Below are positions 45,574 through 53,614 of a stretch of DNA of 64,000 nt, piece after piece. Both the position numbers and the translations under genes were made by a program. The notes beneath the pieces were generated by a model, which made no database searches, had not been told where the DNA came from, and was given only the letters and a program-made list of their open reading frames with translations. The stretch covers positions 1,054,001-1,118,000 of the forward strand of contig CAWCUK010000001.1 in NCBI GenBank assembly GCA_963798775.1, read 5' to 3'. Each line of letters opens with the position of its first letter. Position 1 is the stretch's first letter. Source of the stretch: CAWCUK01 sp963798775 (GTDB taxonomy: Bacteria > Bacteroidota > Ignavibacteria > Ignavibacteriales > Ignavibacteriaceae).

Positions 45574-46855
45574 ATTTTATTCTTGGATTATAAAACTCAT
45601 TTAATTCTCTGCCGAATCGATTGGCCGTAAGTAATGTGAAAACTAAAATTAAACCGGGAAATAAAATCATCCACCAAGCGTGCGTAATATATTCTTGTCC
45701 CGCTTCAACCATAGCGCCCCAAGACGGATAAGCGGATCCCGTTCCTAAACCTAAAAAACTTAAAGCCGATTCAGCAAGAATTACATTTCCGTATTGGAGC
45801 ACTAAGTTTACTAAAACCGGAGCAATTATAACCGGTAAAATTTCTTTAAACAATAATTCATAATTAGAAAGCCCCGCCATTCTTGCGGAAATAAAATAAT
45901 CTTTATTTTTTATTGAAATAACTTCACTTCTTACAATTTTAAAAAGTCCCATCCATCCGGAAAAACCTAAAACAATAATAACCGTAAAAATAGAATTTCC
46001 GAATAAAGCTAAAATTAAAATAATTAAGAAAATAACCGGGAAAGCTAAAATCATATCAGTAAAACGGCTTAAAACAGAATCTAAAATTCCTCCTTTAAAT
46101 CCGGCAAAAAATCCTAAACTTAATCCGCTTAATAAAGAAATTATAACAGATCCCAAACCAATTATCAGCGAAATTCTGGTGCCGTAAACAATTCGTGTAA
46201 AAATATCTCTTCCGTACTGGTCGCTGCCGAGCCAAAATATTTTGGAAGAAATTTTTGATTGTCCGTCTTCGGTTTCAACTTCTTCTTTGTTAATTTCTTT
46301 CTTTAATTGCTTTTGATAATAAAAAATTTTACCGGAACTTTCTATTATATTGTCGGCAAAAATTAAATTTTCATTAAATGATTGCTTTATAACTTTATTT
46401 TTCCATCTAAAAAATTCATCAACCGGAGAAAACTTCTGTTTATTCTCTTTTTTCAGATGAATTACTTTTACGGTTTTTAACGGCGGAAGCAGTTTTGTTA
46501 CGCCCACATCTTTTTGAAAATCCGGGTTCTCATTTGTTACTATCGAAGGAAAGAAGAAAAAATAAAGAAGCAGTATAACAACAGCATTCGCAAAGGTTAA
46601 CCTATTTCTTAAAAACTTCAGCTTCTCTTTTTTTATAATAAAGAAAACAGGAACAAGAATAAATAAAACCGCTCCGAATATAACATCTAACATCCGCAAA
46701 TTAATTGCTTCAATTGCTTTACCTGAATTAGAAATTACTAATTTGAAGAATAAAAAGATTAGGTAAAATGAATCTATTAATAGATTTATCCGGAATACCG
46801 AAGTAAATAACCAAAGCAGCAAAAGCCAGTGCCATATTTTTATTTTCGTATTCAA
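45566..46855 (-). CDS. peptide-type ABC transporter permease (DppC-like) with long N-terminal extension
   Basis: The 429-residue inner-membrane protein has the DppC/OppC-type permease domain in its second half, starting at WLGSDQYGRDIFTRIVYGTRISL. The EAA loop is S-A-R-M-A-G-L-S-N-Y-E-L-L-F-K-E. About 210 residues before it form three extra membrane segments and a soluble loop, longer than the usual single anchor. The gene sits 2 bp after the DppB-like gene, and its end overlaps the kinase start. Confidence 0.92.
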   Translation of the reverse strand: MNTKIKIWHWLLLLWLFTSVFRINLLIDSFYLIFLFFKLVISNSGKAIEAINLRMLDVIFGAVLFILVPVFFIIKKEKLKFLRNRLTFANAVVILLLYFFFFPSIVTNENPDFQKDVGVTKLLPPLKTVKVIHLKKENKQKFSPVDEFFRWKNKVIKQSFNENLIFADNIIESSGKIFYYQKQLKKEINKEEVETEDGQSKISSKIFWLGSDQYGRDIFTRIVYGTRISLIIGLGSVIISLLSGLSLGFFAGFKGGILDSVLSRFTDMILAFPVIFLIILILALFGNSIFTVIIVLGFSGWMGLFKIVRSEVISIKNKDYFISARMAGLSNYELLFKEILPVIIAPVLVNLVLQYGNVILAESALSFLGLGTGSAYPSWGAMVEAGQEYITHAWWMILFPGLILVFTLLTANRFGRELNEFYNPRIKYD

Positions 46856-46857
46856 AT

Positions 46858-47844
46858 CTAATTTATAATTTCCTTTGCCGAACGTTTATCAATTAAAATT
46901 TTAACAACATCCGCAATAAAATTAGTAATAATAACTAAAGCACCCGCAAAGAAACTACAGCCGATGACTAAGGGATAATCGCGCGATAAAATCGCGTCTA
47001 TTGTTAATCTTCCCATACCCGGTAAACCGAAAATAACTTCCGTAATTAATGCGCCGCCGAATAAAATTCCCAGTTCAATACCCGCGACGGATATTAAGGG
47101 ATTTAAGGCGTTTGGAATAATATGCTTTTTAAGAATTTCTTTTTCTTCCATTCCGTTCGCGCGTAAATTCAGCACAAAATTTTTGTTTAATATTTCTTCC
47201 ATATTTTCGCGGATGTACTTATAAAATATTGCGGTGCCGCCTAGTGAAAGTGTGATTATCGGAAGAGTTAAGTGTAAAAAATAATCGGTTAATTTTCCTA
47301 CGAAATTATAATCATCAAAATAAATTGATTTAAGCCCGGAAGAAGGGAAAAGATTTATTTGGGCGGAAAAGATAAAAATTAAAAATACTCCTACTACAAA
47401 AGCCGGAGTAGCGTAAATAATTAAAGATGCTTTATTTAACGTTTTATCAAGAAATCCATTTATTTTTTGAATAGATTTTACTGCCAAAAGCAGGCTAAAG
47501 AAAATTTGAATAGAAAAACTTATAAGTGAAAATATAATTGTGAAAGGAAGAAATTCTCCGATAACTTTTACAACATCTAATCTGTAATTGTAGGAAATAC
47601 CAAGATCTCCTTTTAAAGTGTTGCCAATAAAATTAAAATATTGAACAGAAATCGGTTTATCTAATTGATATGATTCTTTAACATGCTCAGCTAATTTAGG
47701 ACTTAATTTTGGAGAAAGATATTTTTGTTCTGGCCCTCCGGGAGAAATTCTAACTAAAATAAAGATAAAGCTAGTCAGCAGAAATAAAATAATAACCGAA
47801 CTAAAAGCCCGTTTAAATAATAGAAGCAGAATCTCTTTGTTCAT
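46858..47844 (-). CDS. peptide-type ABC transporter permease (DppB-like)
   Basis: The 328 residues match DppB/OppB: first membrane helix, then F-I-L-V-R-I-S-P-G-G-P-E, the six-helix core, and the ATPase-contact loop L-R-A-N-G-M-E-E-K-E-I-L-K-K-H-I-I-P. The closing motif F-G-L-P-G-M-G-R-L-T is typical. It lies 4 bp after the binding-protein gene and 2 bp before the DppC-like gene. Confidence 0.93.
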   Translation of the reverse strand: MNKEILLLLFKRAFSSVIILFLLTSFIFILVRISPGGPEQKYLSPKLSPKLAEHVKESYQLDKPISVQYFNFIGNTLKGDLGISYNYRLDVVKVIGEFLPFTIIFSLISFSIQIFFSLLLAVKSIQKINGFLDKTLNKASLIIYATPAFVVGVFLIFIFSAQINLFPSSGLKSIYFDDYNFVGKLTDYFLHLTLPIITLSLGGTAIFYKYIRENMEEILNKNFVLNLRANGMEEKEILKKHIIPNALNPLISVAGIELGILFGGALITEVIFGLPGMGRLTIDAILSRDYPLVIGCSFFAGALVIITNFIADVVKILIDKRSAKEIIN

Positions 47845-47848
47845 AAAC

Positions 47849-49507
47849 TTAATTTTTTAATGACCACTTCCATACGTGATGAACAACTCCGAGCGGATTA
47901 ATATCCGCATTTTCAATACGTTTATTATACGCGGTTAAATTATCTATCCAATATAAAAATGTTACCGGTTCATCCTGATGAATAATTTTTTGAAATTGAA
48001 CATATAATTTATTTAATCTTTTTTTAGATGATTCTTTTTCCATTCTATTAAGAAGATTATCAATTTCTTTATTTTGATAGCTCACAAAATTAAGAGGTGT
48101 CTGTTCTAAATCCGAATACCAATAAGTATGAAGATCGATAGGAACCGGAACATACCAGCCGACAATCCAAGCGTTAAATTTCTTTTCATATAAATTATTA
48201 ATGAAAACACCGAGTTCCATCATTTCTATTTTGGCGTCAACTCCTATTGCTTTTAAGGAATTTTTAACAACATTTGCAGCGTATTTTCTTCTGGGATTAT
48301 TTGAAGGCACATACAAAGTGAACGAAAATTTTCTCCCTCCTTTTTCTCGAATTCCGTCTTTATTTTTATCCTTCCAGCCGGCTTCATCCAGCATTTGTTT
48401 TGCAAGTTCTATATTATAATTATAAGGTTTAATTGAGGTATCAACCGCGCCTTTAAATATAGGAGTTACCGGCCCAACCGCAATTTCTCCGAAATTCCCC
48501 ATAAATTCTTCTAAAATTTCTTTTCTATTTATAGCGTAAGTTAAAGCTTTTCTAACCTTTGGATTACCGAAAAATTTATTCGGCGCTACTTTTTTATTAC
48601 GGTTATATTTTTCGGGATCTATATTATTCCAGCCTATGTAATCATATTCTCTTCCTTTAACCGGAACAATTTTTAGTTTTTCTTCTTTTCTGATTTCCGG
48701 GACATCTTCCGTTTTAATATCTTCAACTAAATCAACTTCTCCGTTTTTAAGCTGTGTTAATCTTGAGTTATAATCCGGGACGACTTTAAAAACTACTTCG
48801 GCAATCATTCCCGGTTTATAAAAAACAGAATTTTCATTCGCCTTTAAAATAACAGATTGATTCCTTTCCCATTTAACTAATCGGTAAGGCCCGTCGGAAA
48901 CAGGATGAAAATTTTCTTCAGCTGTCGTAAGATTTTTTCTGTCTATTTTTTCAAAAATATGTTTCGGAATAATTGGAATATCAATATCGAAAAGGCTGGG
49001 AACAGAGTGCGGAAGGAAGTATAGTTTTAATTTAGTCGGCGATACTATATCAAAAGTTTTAGCAATATTAATATGATTTAAAGTATCGGTGTAAAATTTC
49101 TCAAAAGTGCCGTATCTTACGCTTTCTGTTTTTGGATCGGAATAAACATCAAAAGAAAAAACAACATCCTGCGCCGTAAATTTAACCGAATCAGACCAAT
49201 AAACATCGTTTCTTAAATTCAAAGTTACTTCAGTAGAATCATTATTCCATCTCCAGCTTTTTGCCAGCATCGGCGCGCTTTCAATTTCACCTTTTTCTTC
49301 ATTCCAATTATGCTCAACTAACGACAAATAAAGAAGTTCGGTCACATTTCCTTCATTTACATTTATGGCATACATTGGGTTTAGCGATTCAACATCGGCT
49401 GGAATTCCTACAACAAGTCTATTATTTTCTATTTTATTGTTACTGCACGAAAAAAACGCGACGGATAAAATCAGAAAAAAGAAAATTTCCCGGAGCTTCA
49501 ATTTCAT
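47849..49507 (-). CDS. peptide-type ABC transporter substrate-binding lipoprotein (DppA/OppA family)
   Basis: The 552-residue protein has a lipoprotein signal ending AFFSC. The SBP family 5 fold shows ADVESLNPMYAINVNEGNV, the segment AKSWRWNNDSTEVTLNLR, VYWSDSVKFTAQDVVFSF and the HIPKHIFEKI region. It captures peptides, nickel, oligosaccharides or similar, so the ligand is not fixed by sequence. It is the first gene of the minus-strand transporter-kinase operon. TATTTTTG (minus strand, complement of 49572-49579) is a possible -7 box 64 bases upstream. Confidence 0.93.
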   Translation of the reverse strand: MKLKLREIFFFLILSVAFFSCSNNKIENNRLVVGIPADVESLNPMYAINVNEGNVTELLYLSLVEHNWNEEKGEIESAPMLAKSWRWNNDSTEVTLNLRNDVYWSDSVKFTAQDVVFSFDVYSDPKTESVRYGTFEKFYTDTLNHINIAKTFDIVSPTKLKLYFLPHSVPSLFDIDIPIIPKHIFEKIDRKNLTTAEENFHPVSDGPYRLVKWERNQSVILKANENSVFYKPGMIAEVVFKVVPDYNSRLTQLKNGEVDLVEDIKTEDVPEIRKEEKLKIVPVKGREYDYIGWNNIDPEKYNRNKKVAPNKFFGNPKVRKALTYAINRKEILEEFMGNFGEIAVGPVTPIFKGAVDTSIKPYNYNIELAKQMLDEAGWKDKNKDGIREKGGRKFSFTLYVPSNNPRRKYAANVVKNSLKAIGVDAKIEMMELGVFINNLYEKKFNAWIVGWYVPVPIDLHTYWYSDLEQTPLNFVSYQNKEIDNLLNRMEKESSKKRLNKLYVQFQKIIHQDEPVTFLYWIDNLTAYNKRIENADINPLGVVHHVWKWSLKN

Positions 49508-49595
49508 TATTTATATCTGTATTTAATTACTAATAATTTTGGCCTTAATTTATTATTTTGTTCACTAAATACAAAAATATTTGGAATATTAAGAA

Positions 49596-50348
49596 ATGCT
49601 TAAGGCATCAATAAAAAGGCTTGAAATAAAGAGCGGATTGAATAGTCGTGAAATTCTGCGTGATATAAATTTCACTCTTCAACCGAATAAGATTTATACA
49701 ATTTTAGGTAAAAACGGAAGCGGAAAATCTACACTTATAAAATCTTTAACAGGATTATTAGATAATCGGTTTTACACTTTTGAAGGCGAGGTAATTTTTA
49801 ATAACCATAATATTTTTTCTCTACAGAAAAAAGAGCTTCTCTTGATAAGAAAACAGCGGATAAAATATGTTTTTCAAGACGCGGTTAATAGTTTTGATCA
49901 TCTGCGAAAGTTAAAATATTATTTTAAATCTTTCATGAATAAACCTAATGTAATTGATGAACTGCTTTTATATTTTTTACTTCCGCCCAAAAATGAACTG
50001 CTGAAAATGTATGCCTACGAATTAAGCGGCGGAATGGCGCAGCGGGTAAGTTTGGTATTAGCTCTTCTTTATTTCCCTCAAATTTTAATTTTGGATGAGC
50101 CGACTTCAGGAATTGATGCCGCAACGGCAAATCTTTATCTGCATAAGTTAAAAGATTTTGCTCGGATGAATAATAATTCTGTTCTGCTGGTTACACAGGA
50201 TATTCAATTTGCCGAAGCTGTAAGTGATAAAATTGCGTTTTTAAATGACGGCAGTTTATCTATTTTTAGTTCATCTTCCGATTTTTATAAGGTTGATGAA
50301 ATTTCATTACAAAATTTTATTTCGGCTTTTCAAGAGATCTCAAAATGA
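49596..50348 (+). CDS. peptide-type ABC transporter ATPase 1 (DppD-like, short form)
   Basis: This 250-residue ATPase has Walker A G-K-N-G-S-G-K-S-T, signature E-L-S-G-G-M-A-Q-R, Walker B I-L-I-L-D-E-P-T and a switch Q (VTQDIQ) in place of the usual histidine. It is shorter than typical DppD (about 330), without the C-terminal oligopeptide domain. It diverges from the binding protein gene on the opposite strand, and the next gene overlaps its stop by 4 bp. The two ATPases probably energise the two permeases across the divergent promoter region. Confidence 0.88.
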   Translation: MLKASIKRLEIKSGLNSREILRDINFTLQPNKIYTILGKNGSGKSTLIKSLTGLLDNRFYTFEGEVIFNNHNIFSLQKKELLLIRKQRIKYVFQDAVNSFDHLRKLKYYFKSFMNKPNVIDELLLYFLLPPKNELLKMYAYELSGGMAQRVSLVLALLYFPQILILDEPTSGIDAATANLYLHKLKDFARMNNNSVLLVTQDIQFAEAVSDKIAFLNDGSLSIFSSSSDFYKVDEISLQNFISAFQEISK

Positions 50349-51109
50349 ATAAAATATTAGAGGTAAAAAAGTTTTCTTTTGAAGTTGAAGAGAAAAGTTA
50401 CTTTAAAATAAAAACTGAAAAGAAAAAGATTTTAGAAGATGTTACTTTTTCAATAAGTGAGGGAGAAATAGCGGGAATTGCGGGTGAATCCGGAAGCGGC
50501 AAAACATCACTTTTAAAACAAATTGCTTATGCCGAAAATTCACAACAAATAATATTTTCCAAAAGAAAAAATGTACAATTGCTTTTTCAAAATAATGGTG
50601 AAGTTGTAAATCCCTTTCGATTTGTTAACGCAGTTATAGACGAAGCAATTAAAAAACATAACATAAATGCTAATGTAAAAATTGAAAGAAAATATTTATT
50701 CGATCTTTTAAATTTGAATTATGAATTAGGGGAAAGAAAAGGATTCCAATTAAGCGGCGGTGAGCAGCAGCGAATTGCGTTAGCCAGAATTTTGGCGTTA
50801 AAACCTTCGCTGCTTTTACTTGATGAGCCTTTTTCCGCGCAGGATGTAGAATCACAGTTAAATCTTCTAAATCTTTTCAAAAAAATAAATACAGAATTTA
50901 AAATTACTATTCTTTGTGTTGCTCATAATTTAAATATCCTTCAAAAATTATGTTCTCACATTATGATAATGTATAATGGCAAAATTGTGGAAAATAATTC
51001 CGCGGAAAATATTTTTACTTCACCCGAACATCCTTATACAAAATTTTTGTTAAAAGCGGGAAAATATGATCTCTCAAAAAAAGAAATTAGGGAACTAAAA
51101 GGGTTTTAG
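50345..51109 (+). CDS. peptide-type ABC transporter ATPase 2 (DppF-like, short form)
   Basis: The 254-residue ATPase has Walker A G-E-S-G-S-G-K-T-S, signature L-S-G-G-E-Q-Q-R, Walker B L-L-L-L-D-E-P and the H-loop V-A-H-N-L. The oligopeptide-type motif S-P-E-H-P-Y-T-K-F-L-L near the end supports the DppF/OppF class. Its stop is directly followed by the ATG of the EbsC gene (TAGATG). Confidence 0.9.
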   Translation: MNKILEVKKFSFEVEEKSYFKIKTEKKKILEDVTFSISEGEIAGIAGESGSGKTSLLKQIAYAENSQQIIFSKRKNVQLLFQNNGEVVNPFRFVNAVIDEAIKKHNINANVKIERKYLFDLLNLNYELGERKGFQLSGGEQQRIALARILALKPSLLLLDEPFSAQDVESQLNLLNLFKKINTEFKITILCVAHNLNILQKLCSHIMIMYNGKIVENNSAENIFTSPEHPYTKFLLKAGKYDLSKKEIRELKGF

Positions 51110-51589
51110 ATGGCGGAGAAAATACAAAAAACAAATGCCGTTAGAATTTTAGAAGCGAATAAAATTAAATTTTCGCTTCATACTTATGAAGTAGATGAAA
51201 ATGATTTAAGCGGTGAAACAGTGGCAAAAAAAATAGAGGCGGAAGAAGAAACTGTCTTTAAAACCTTAGTAGCCGCGGGTGATAAAACCGGGATAAATGT
51301 TTTTTGTATTCCTGTTTCATCTGAATTAAATTTAAAAAAAGCGGCTTCGGCAAGCGGCAATAAGAAGATTGATATGGTAAAGGTGAAAGACCTTTTTAAT
51401 TTAACAGGTTATATTCGCGGCGGCTGTTCTCCTATAGGTATGAAGAAAAATTTTCCCGTGTTTATTGAGGAAACTTCGCAGCTTTTTGAAAATATTTTTA
51501 TCAGCGCCGGCGCAAGAGGAATTCAAATTAAAATTTCTCCCCTTCGGCTTTGCGAGATTGTAAAGGGAACTTTTGCTGATTTACTGTAA
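51110..51589 (+). CDS. ybaK: Cys-tRNA(Pro)/(Cys) deacylase, YbaK/EbsC family
   Basis: A 159-residue trans-editing protein that removes cysteine mis-charged on tRNA(Pro). The YbaK fold shows V-F-K-T-L-V-A, V-F-C-I-P-V, the conserved lysine in L-N-L-K-K-A-A, and the active-site loop G-Y-I-R-G-G-C-S-P-I-G-M-K-K. The C-terminal S-A-G-A-R-G-I-Q-I helix also matches. It follows the transporter ATPases with no gap and overlaps the convergent aldo-keto reductase gene by 9 bp. Confidence 0.93.
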   Translation: MAEKIQKTNAVRILEANKIKFSLHTYEVDENDLSGETVAKKIEAEEETVFKTLVAAGDKTGINVFCIPVSSELNLKKAASASGNKKIDMVKVKDLFNLTGYIRGGCSPIGMKKNFPVFIEETSQLFENIFISAGARGIQIKISPLRLCEIVKGTFADLL

Positions 51590-53071
51590 GTTTTCTTTTT
51601 CCCAAAATTCTTCAACATTTAAGATATAGCTGCTTTTAACGGATCCCAAAACATCTTTTACATAATCTATTGTTCTCATTCCAATCAAAGTTGCAGTTAC
51701 ACTTTTCAATGAGTTTATAAACAAAATAGATTTTTGAGAGAGAGTTAATTTACGCTGTTCCGGCGAAAGATATTTATTGAGCAAAGAATGATTTTTTTTA
51801 TTCTTCTCGTTGTAGTTTTTAGCTAAATCACTTTCAACCGAGTCGAGAGCTATATTTAATGTAAACGCGAAATTTTTTATTCTCGTAATTAATTCTTCGT
51901 CCTGCTGATATTTACTAATCAGTAGGGAAATTGCATAATTGGCCCGCGGGATTAAATAATATTCTTTTATTTCTTTAAAATGGTTTGGGCTTTCAAATTT
52001 ATCGTAATTTTCACTTAACATTTGAGATAACGAAAGACATTCGTTTAAAGTTCTTTTCTCGCTTGCACCGACCTTTAAAGATTCAACAAAATCTATTTTT
52101 AAAATATCTTCCTGCCTGTCAAGGTTCTTCAATAGATCTAAGGTTTCTTCTTTAGTTCTTTCCTCTTTAACAGCAAAATCAGATAATCTTCTTATTCTAT
52201 TATTTATAATTGAATTCAGAGGACGATTAACTAAAACTCCAAGTTCATTTTCTTCGGCCACCTCTAGAAAAGTTTTGTTGCCTCCGGCCTGATTTTTATT
52301 AACTACTCCCCCTTTTTCTAATATATTTACCGGAAGCTGCACAACCGCAAAATGATTTTCATGTGAAATTTCGTTCGCTATTCTCAATAATTCTTCCGCG
52401 GAAGTAAAATTATTTTTATCACCGGAATCACCAAAACTATTTGATGAAATCCCGTAAAATCCAATTCTTCCTGTTTTAACTTCTTCTTCAAGATAGATAA
52501 AAGCATTTTTTAATCTTTTATAATATTCTTCATTTTTCTTCACCGACTCTTCCGGCTGCCAATAAGTTAAAAAGTATTCGGGATTATGAAGCAGGTATAT
52601 ATCAATTTTTGAAGTTTTTAAATATTTAAGAGATTGAGAAATTTGATGCCGCAGAAATTCTGGATGAATACAATGCCACATATCGGGGCTGCATTTAATC
52701 ATTTCAGGAAAAGGAGATTTTGCTTTTTCTCTTTCTATTGCCTTTTTTAGATTATCACCTTGTAAATATCCGCCTTTTGTTATTAAAATTATTTCATCGG
52801 GCCGGATAACTTTTTGTTCTATTAAATTCTCCAGTACAGAACCGACTAGCTTTTCACTTCCGCCGTTTGAATAATTAGAGGAAGTATCAATTATATTTAT
52901 TCCGTTTTTTATAGCATATTCTAAAGATAACTTATGTTCAATTACGCCGTAATCAATTCGGTAACAGCCGAATCCGCAAATAGAAGCAGTAAAACCGGTT
53001 TTTCCTAACTTTTTATACTTTATGTCTTTATTTTTTTTAGAAAAGGATAAAGTACCCTTAACAGAAGCCAT
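51581..53071 (-). CDS. aldo/keto reductase family protein with extra helical C-terminal domain
   Basis: Residues about 18-300 form an AKR barrel: L-G-K-T-G-F-T-A-S-I-C-G-F-G near the start, I-I-D-T-S-S-N-Y-S (Asp and Tyr), the catalytic-lysine strand ILITKGG, and I-D-I-Y-L-L-H-N-P with the histidine. The barrel is followed by a helical part of about 130 residues, then G-M-R-T-I-D-Y-V-K-D-V-L near the end, which fits the closing AKR phosphate-binding helix. The large insert within the last third is unusual. The total of 496 residues is well above the usual 320. The substrate is unknown. Confidence 0.82.
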   Translation of the reverse strand: MASVKGTLSFSKKNKDIKYKKLGKTGFTASICGFGCYRIDYGVIEHKLSLEYAIKNGINIIDTSSNYSNGGSEKLVGSVLENLIEQKVIRPDEIILITKGGYLQGDNLKKAIEREKAKSPFPEMIKCSPDMWHCIHPEFLRHQISQSLKYLKTSKIDIYLLHNPEYFLTYWQPEESVKKNEEYYKRLKNAFIYLEEEVKTGRIGFYGISSNSFGDSGDKNNFTSAEELLRIANEISHENHFAVVQLPVNILEKGGVVNKNQAGGNKTFLEVAEENELGVLVNRPLNSIINNRIRRLSDFAVKEERTKEETLDLLKNLDRQEDILKIDFVESLKVGASEKRTLNECLSLSQMLSENYDKFESPNHFKEIKEYYLIPRANYAISLLISKYQQDEELITRIKNFAFTLNIALDSVESDLAKNYNEKNKKNHSLLNKYLSPEQRKLTLSQKSILFINSLKSVTATLIGMRTIDYVKDVLGSVKSSYILNVEEFWEKENLQ

Positions 53072-53190
53072 TTTTTTCCTTAAATTTTATAAAGAATTAA
53101 CCAAACTAATAGGATTTAATTGTTTTACAACAGTTAAAATTTAGAATATAAATTAAAGCATATTAACTTTTTTTTTAAAACTAATACTAT

Positions 53191-53198
53191 TATATTTG
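53191..53198 (+). promoter_or_regulatory. Bacteroidota-type -7 box of the 54-residue protein gene
   Basis: TATATTTG matches TAnnTTTG exactly, 29 bases before the ATG at 53227. A T-tract replaces a clear TTG -33 element. AGGAG follows at 53214-53218 as the ribosome binding site. Confidence 0.5.
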
Positions 53199-53226
53199 TC
53201 GCTTAAAATCGTTAGGAGTTTCAAAA

Positions 53227-53391
53227 ATGGCTAAACAACAATCATTCGCTAACAAGTCAAAATCAAAAGCAAAAGCCGCCGGCGTTAATGTTAAAGTTAT
53301 AAAAACATTAAAAACCGGAAAAGGCAGTTATAAATTCAATGAAAAATTTGTTAAAGTTGAAGATATAAGCAAAGTTACCGATATTAAATAA
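53227..53391 (+). CDS. 54-residue basic protein of unknown function
   Basis: A complete small gene with its own -7 box, AGGAG ribosome binding site and perfect terminator, so it is very probably expressed as a monocistronic unit. The product begins MAKQQSFANKSKSKAKAAG and ends in a patterned core, V-K-V-I-K-T-L-K-T, then Y-K-F-N-E-K-F-V-K-V-E-D-I-S-K-V. The N-terminus is lysine- and alanine-rich, as in nucleic-acid-binding or ribosome-associated proteins; the second half looks like a small beta-hairpin domain. I do not recognise a family. Confidence 0.8.
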   Translation: MAKQQSFANKSKSKAKAAGVNVKVIKTLKTGKGSYKFNEKFVKVEDISKVTDIK

Positions 53392-53415
53392 GCGGTTATA
53401 CCAACCGCTTTTTTT
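53391..53415 (+). terminator. intrinsic terminator of the 54-residue protein gene
   Basis: AGCGGTT-ATACC-AACCGCT is a perfect stem followed by seven T. It begins at the last base of the stop codon. Confidence 0.9.
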
Positions 53416-53614
53416 CCGGCCCCATTTTCCCCCTCATAAATACATTTCAATTACTTGATTTAGATCATATTTATTTTATATTGTCTTTACTTCGAGATAT
53501 AGCCAAACAAAACTAACTCGGCTAAAATCTTCCAAAAGAAAGCTTGTTTTTACTCGCTTCATAAATTTCAAGAATAATACAGATTTTAATCACTAAAAAG
53601 AGAGGATGTTAAGG

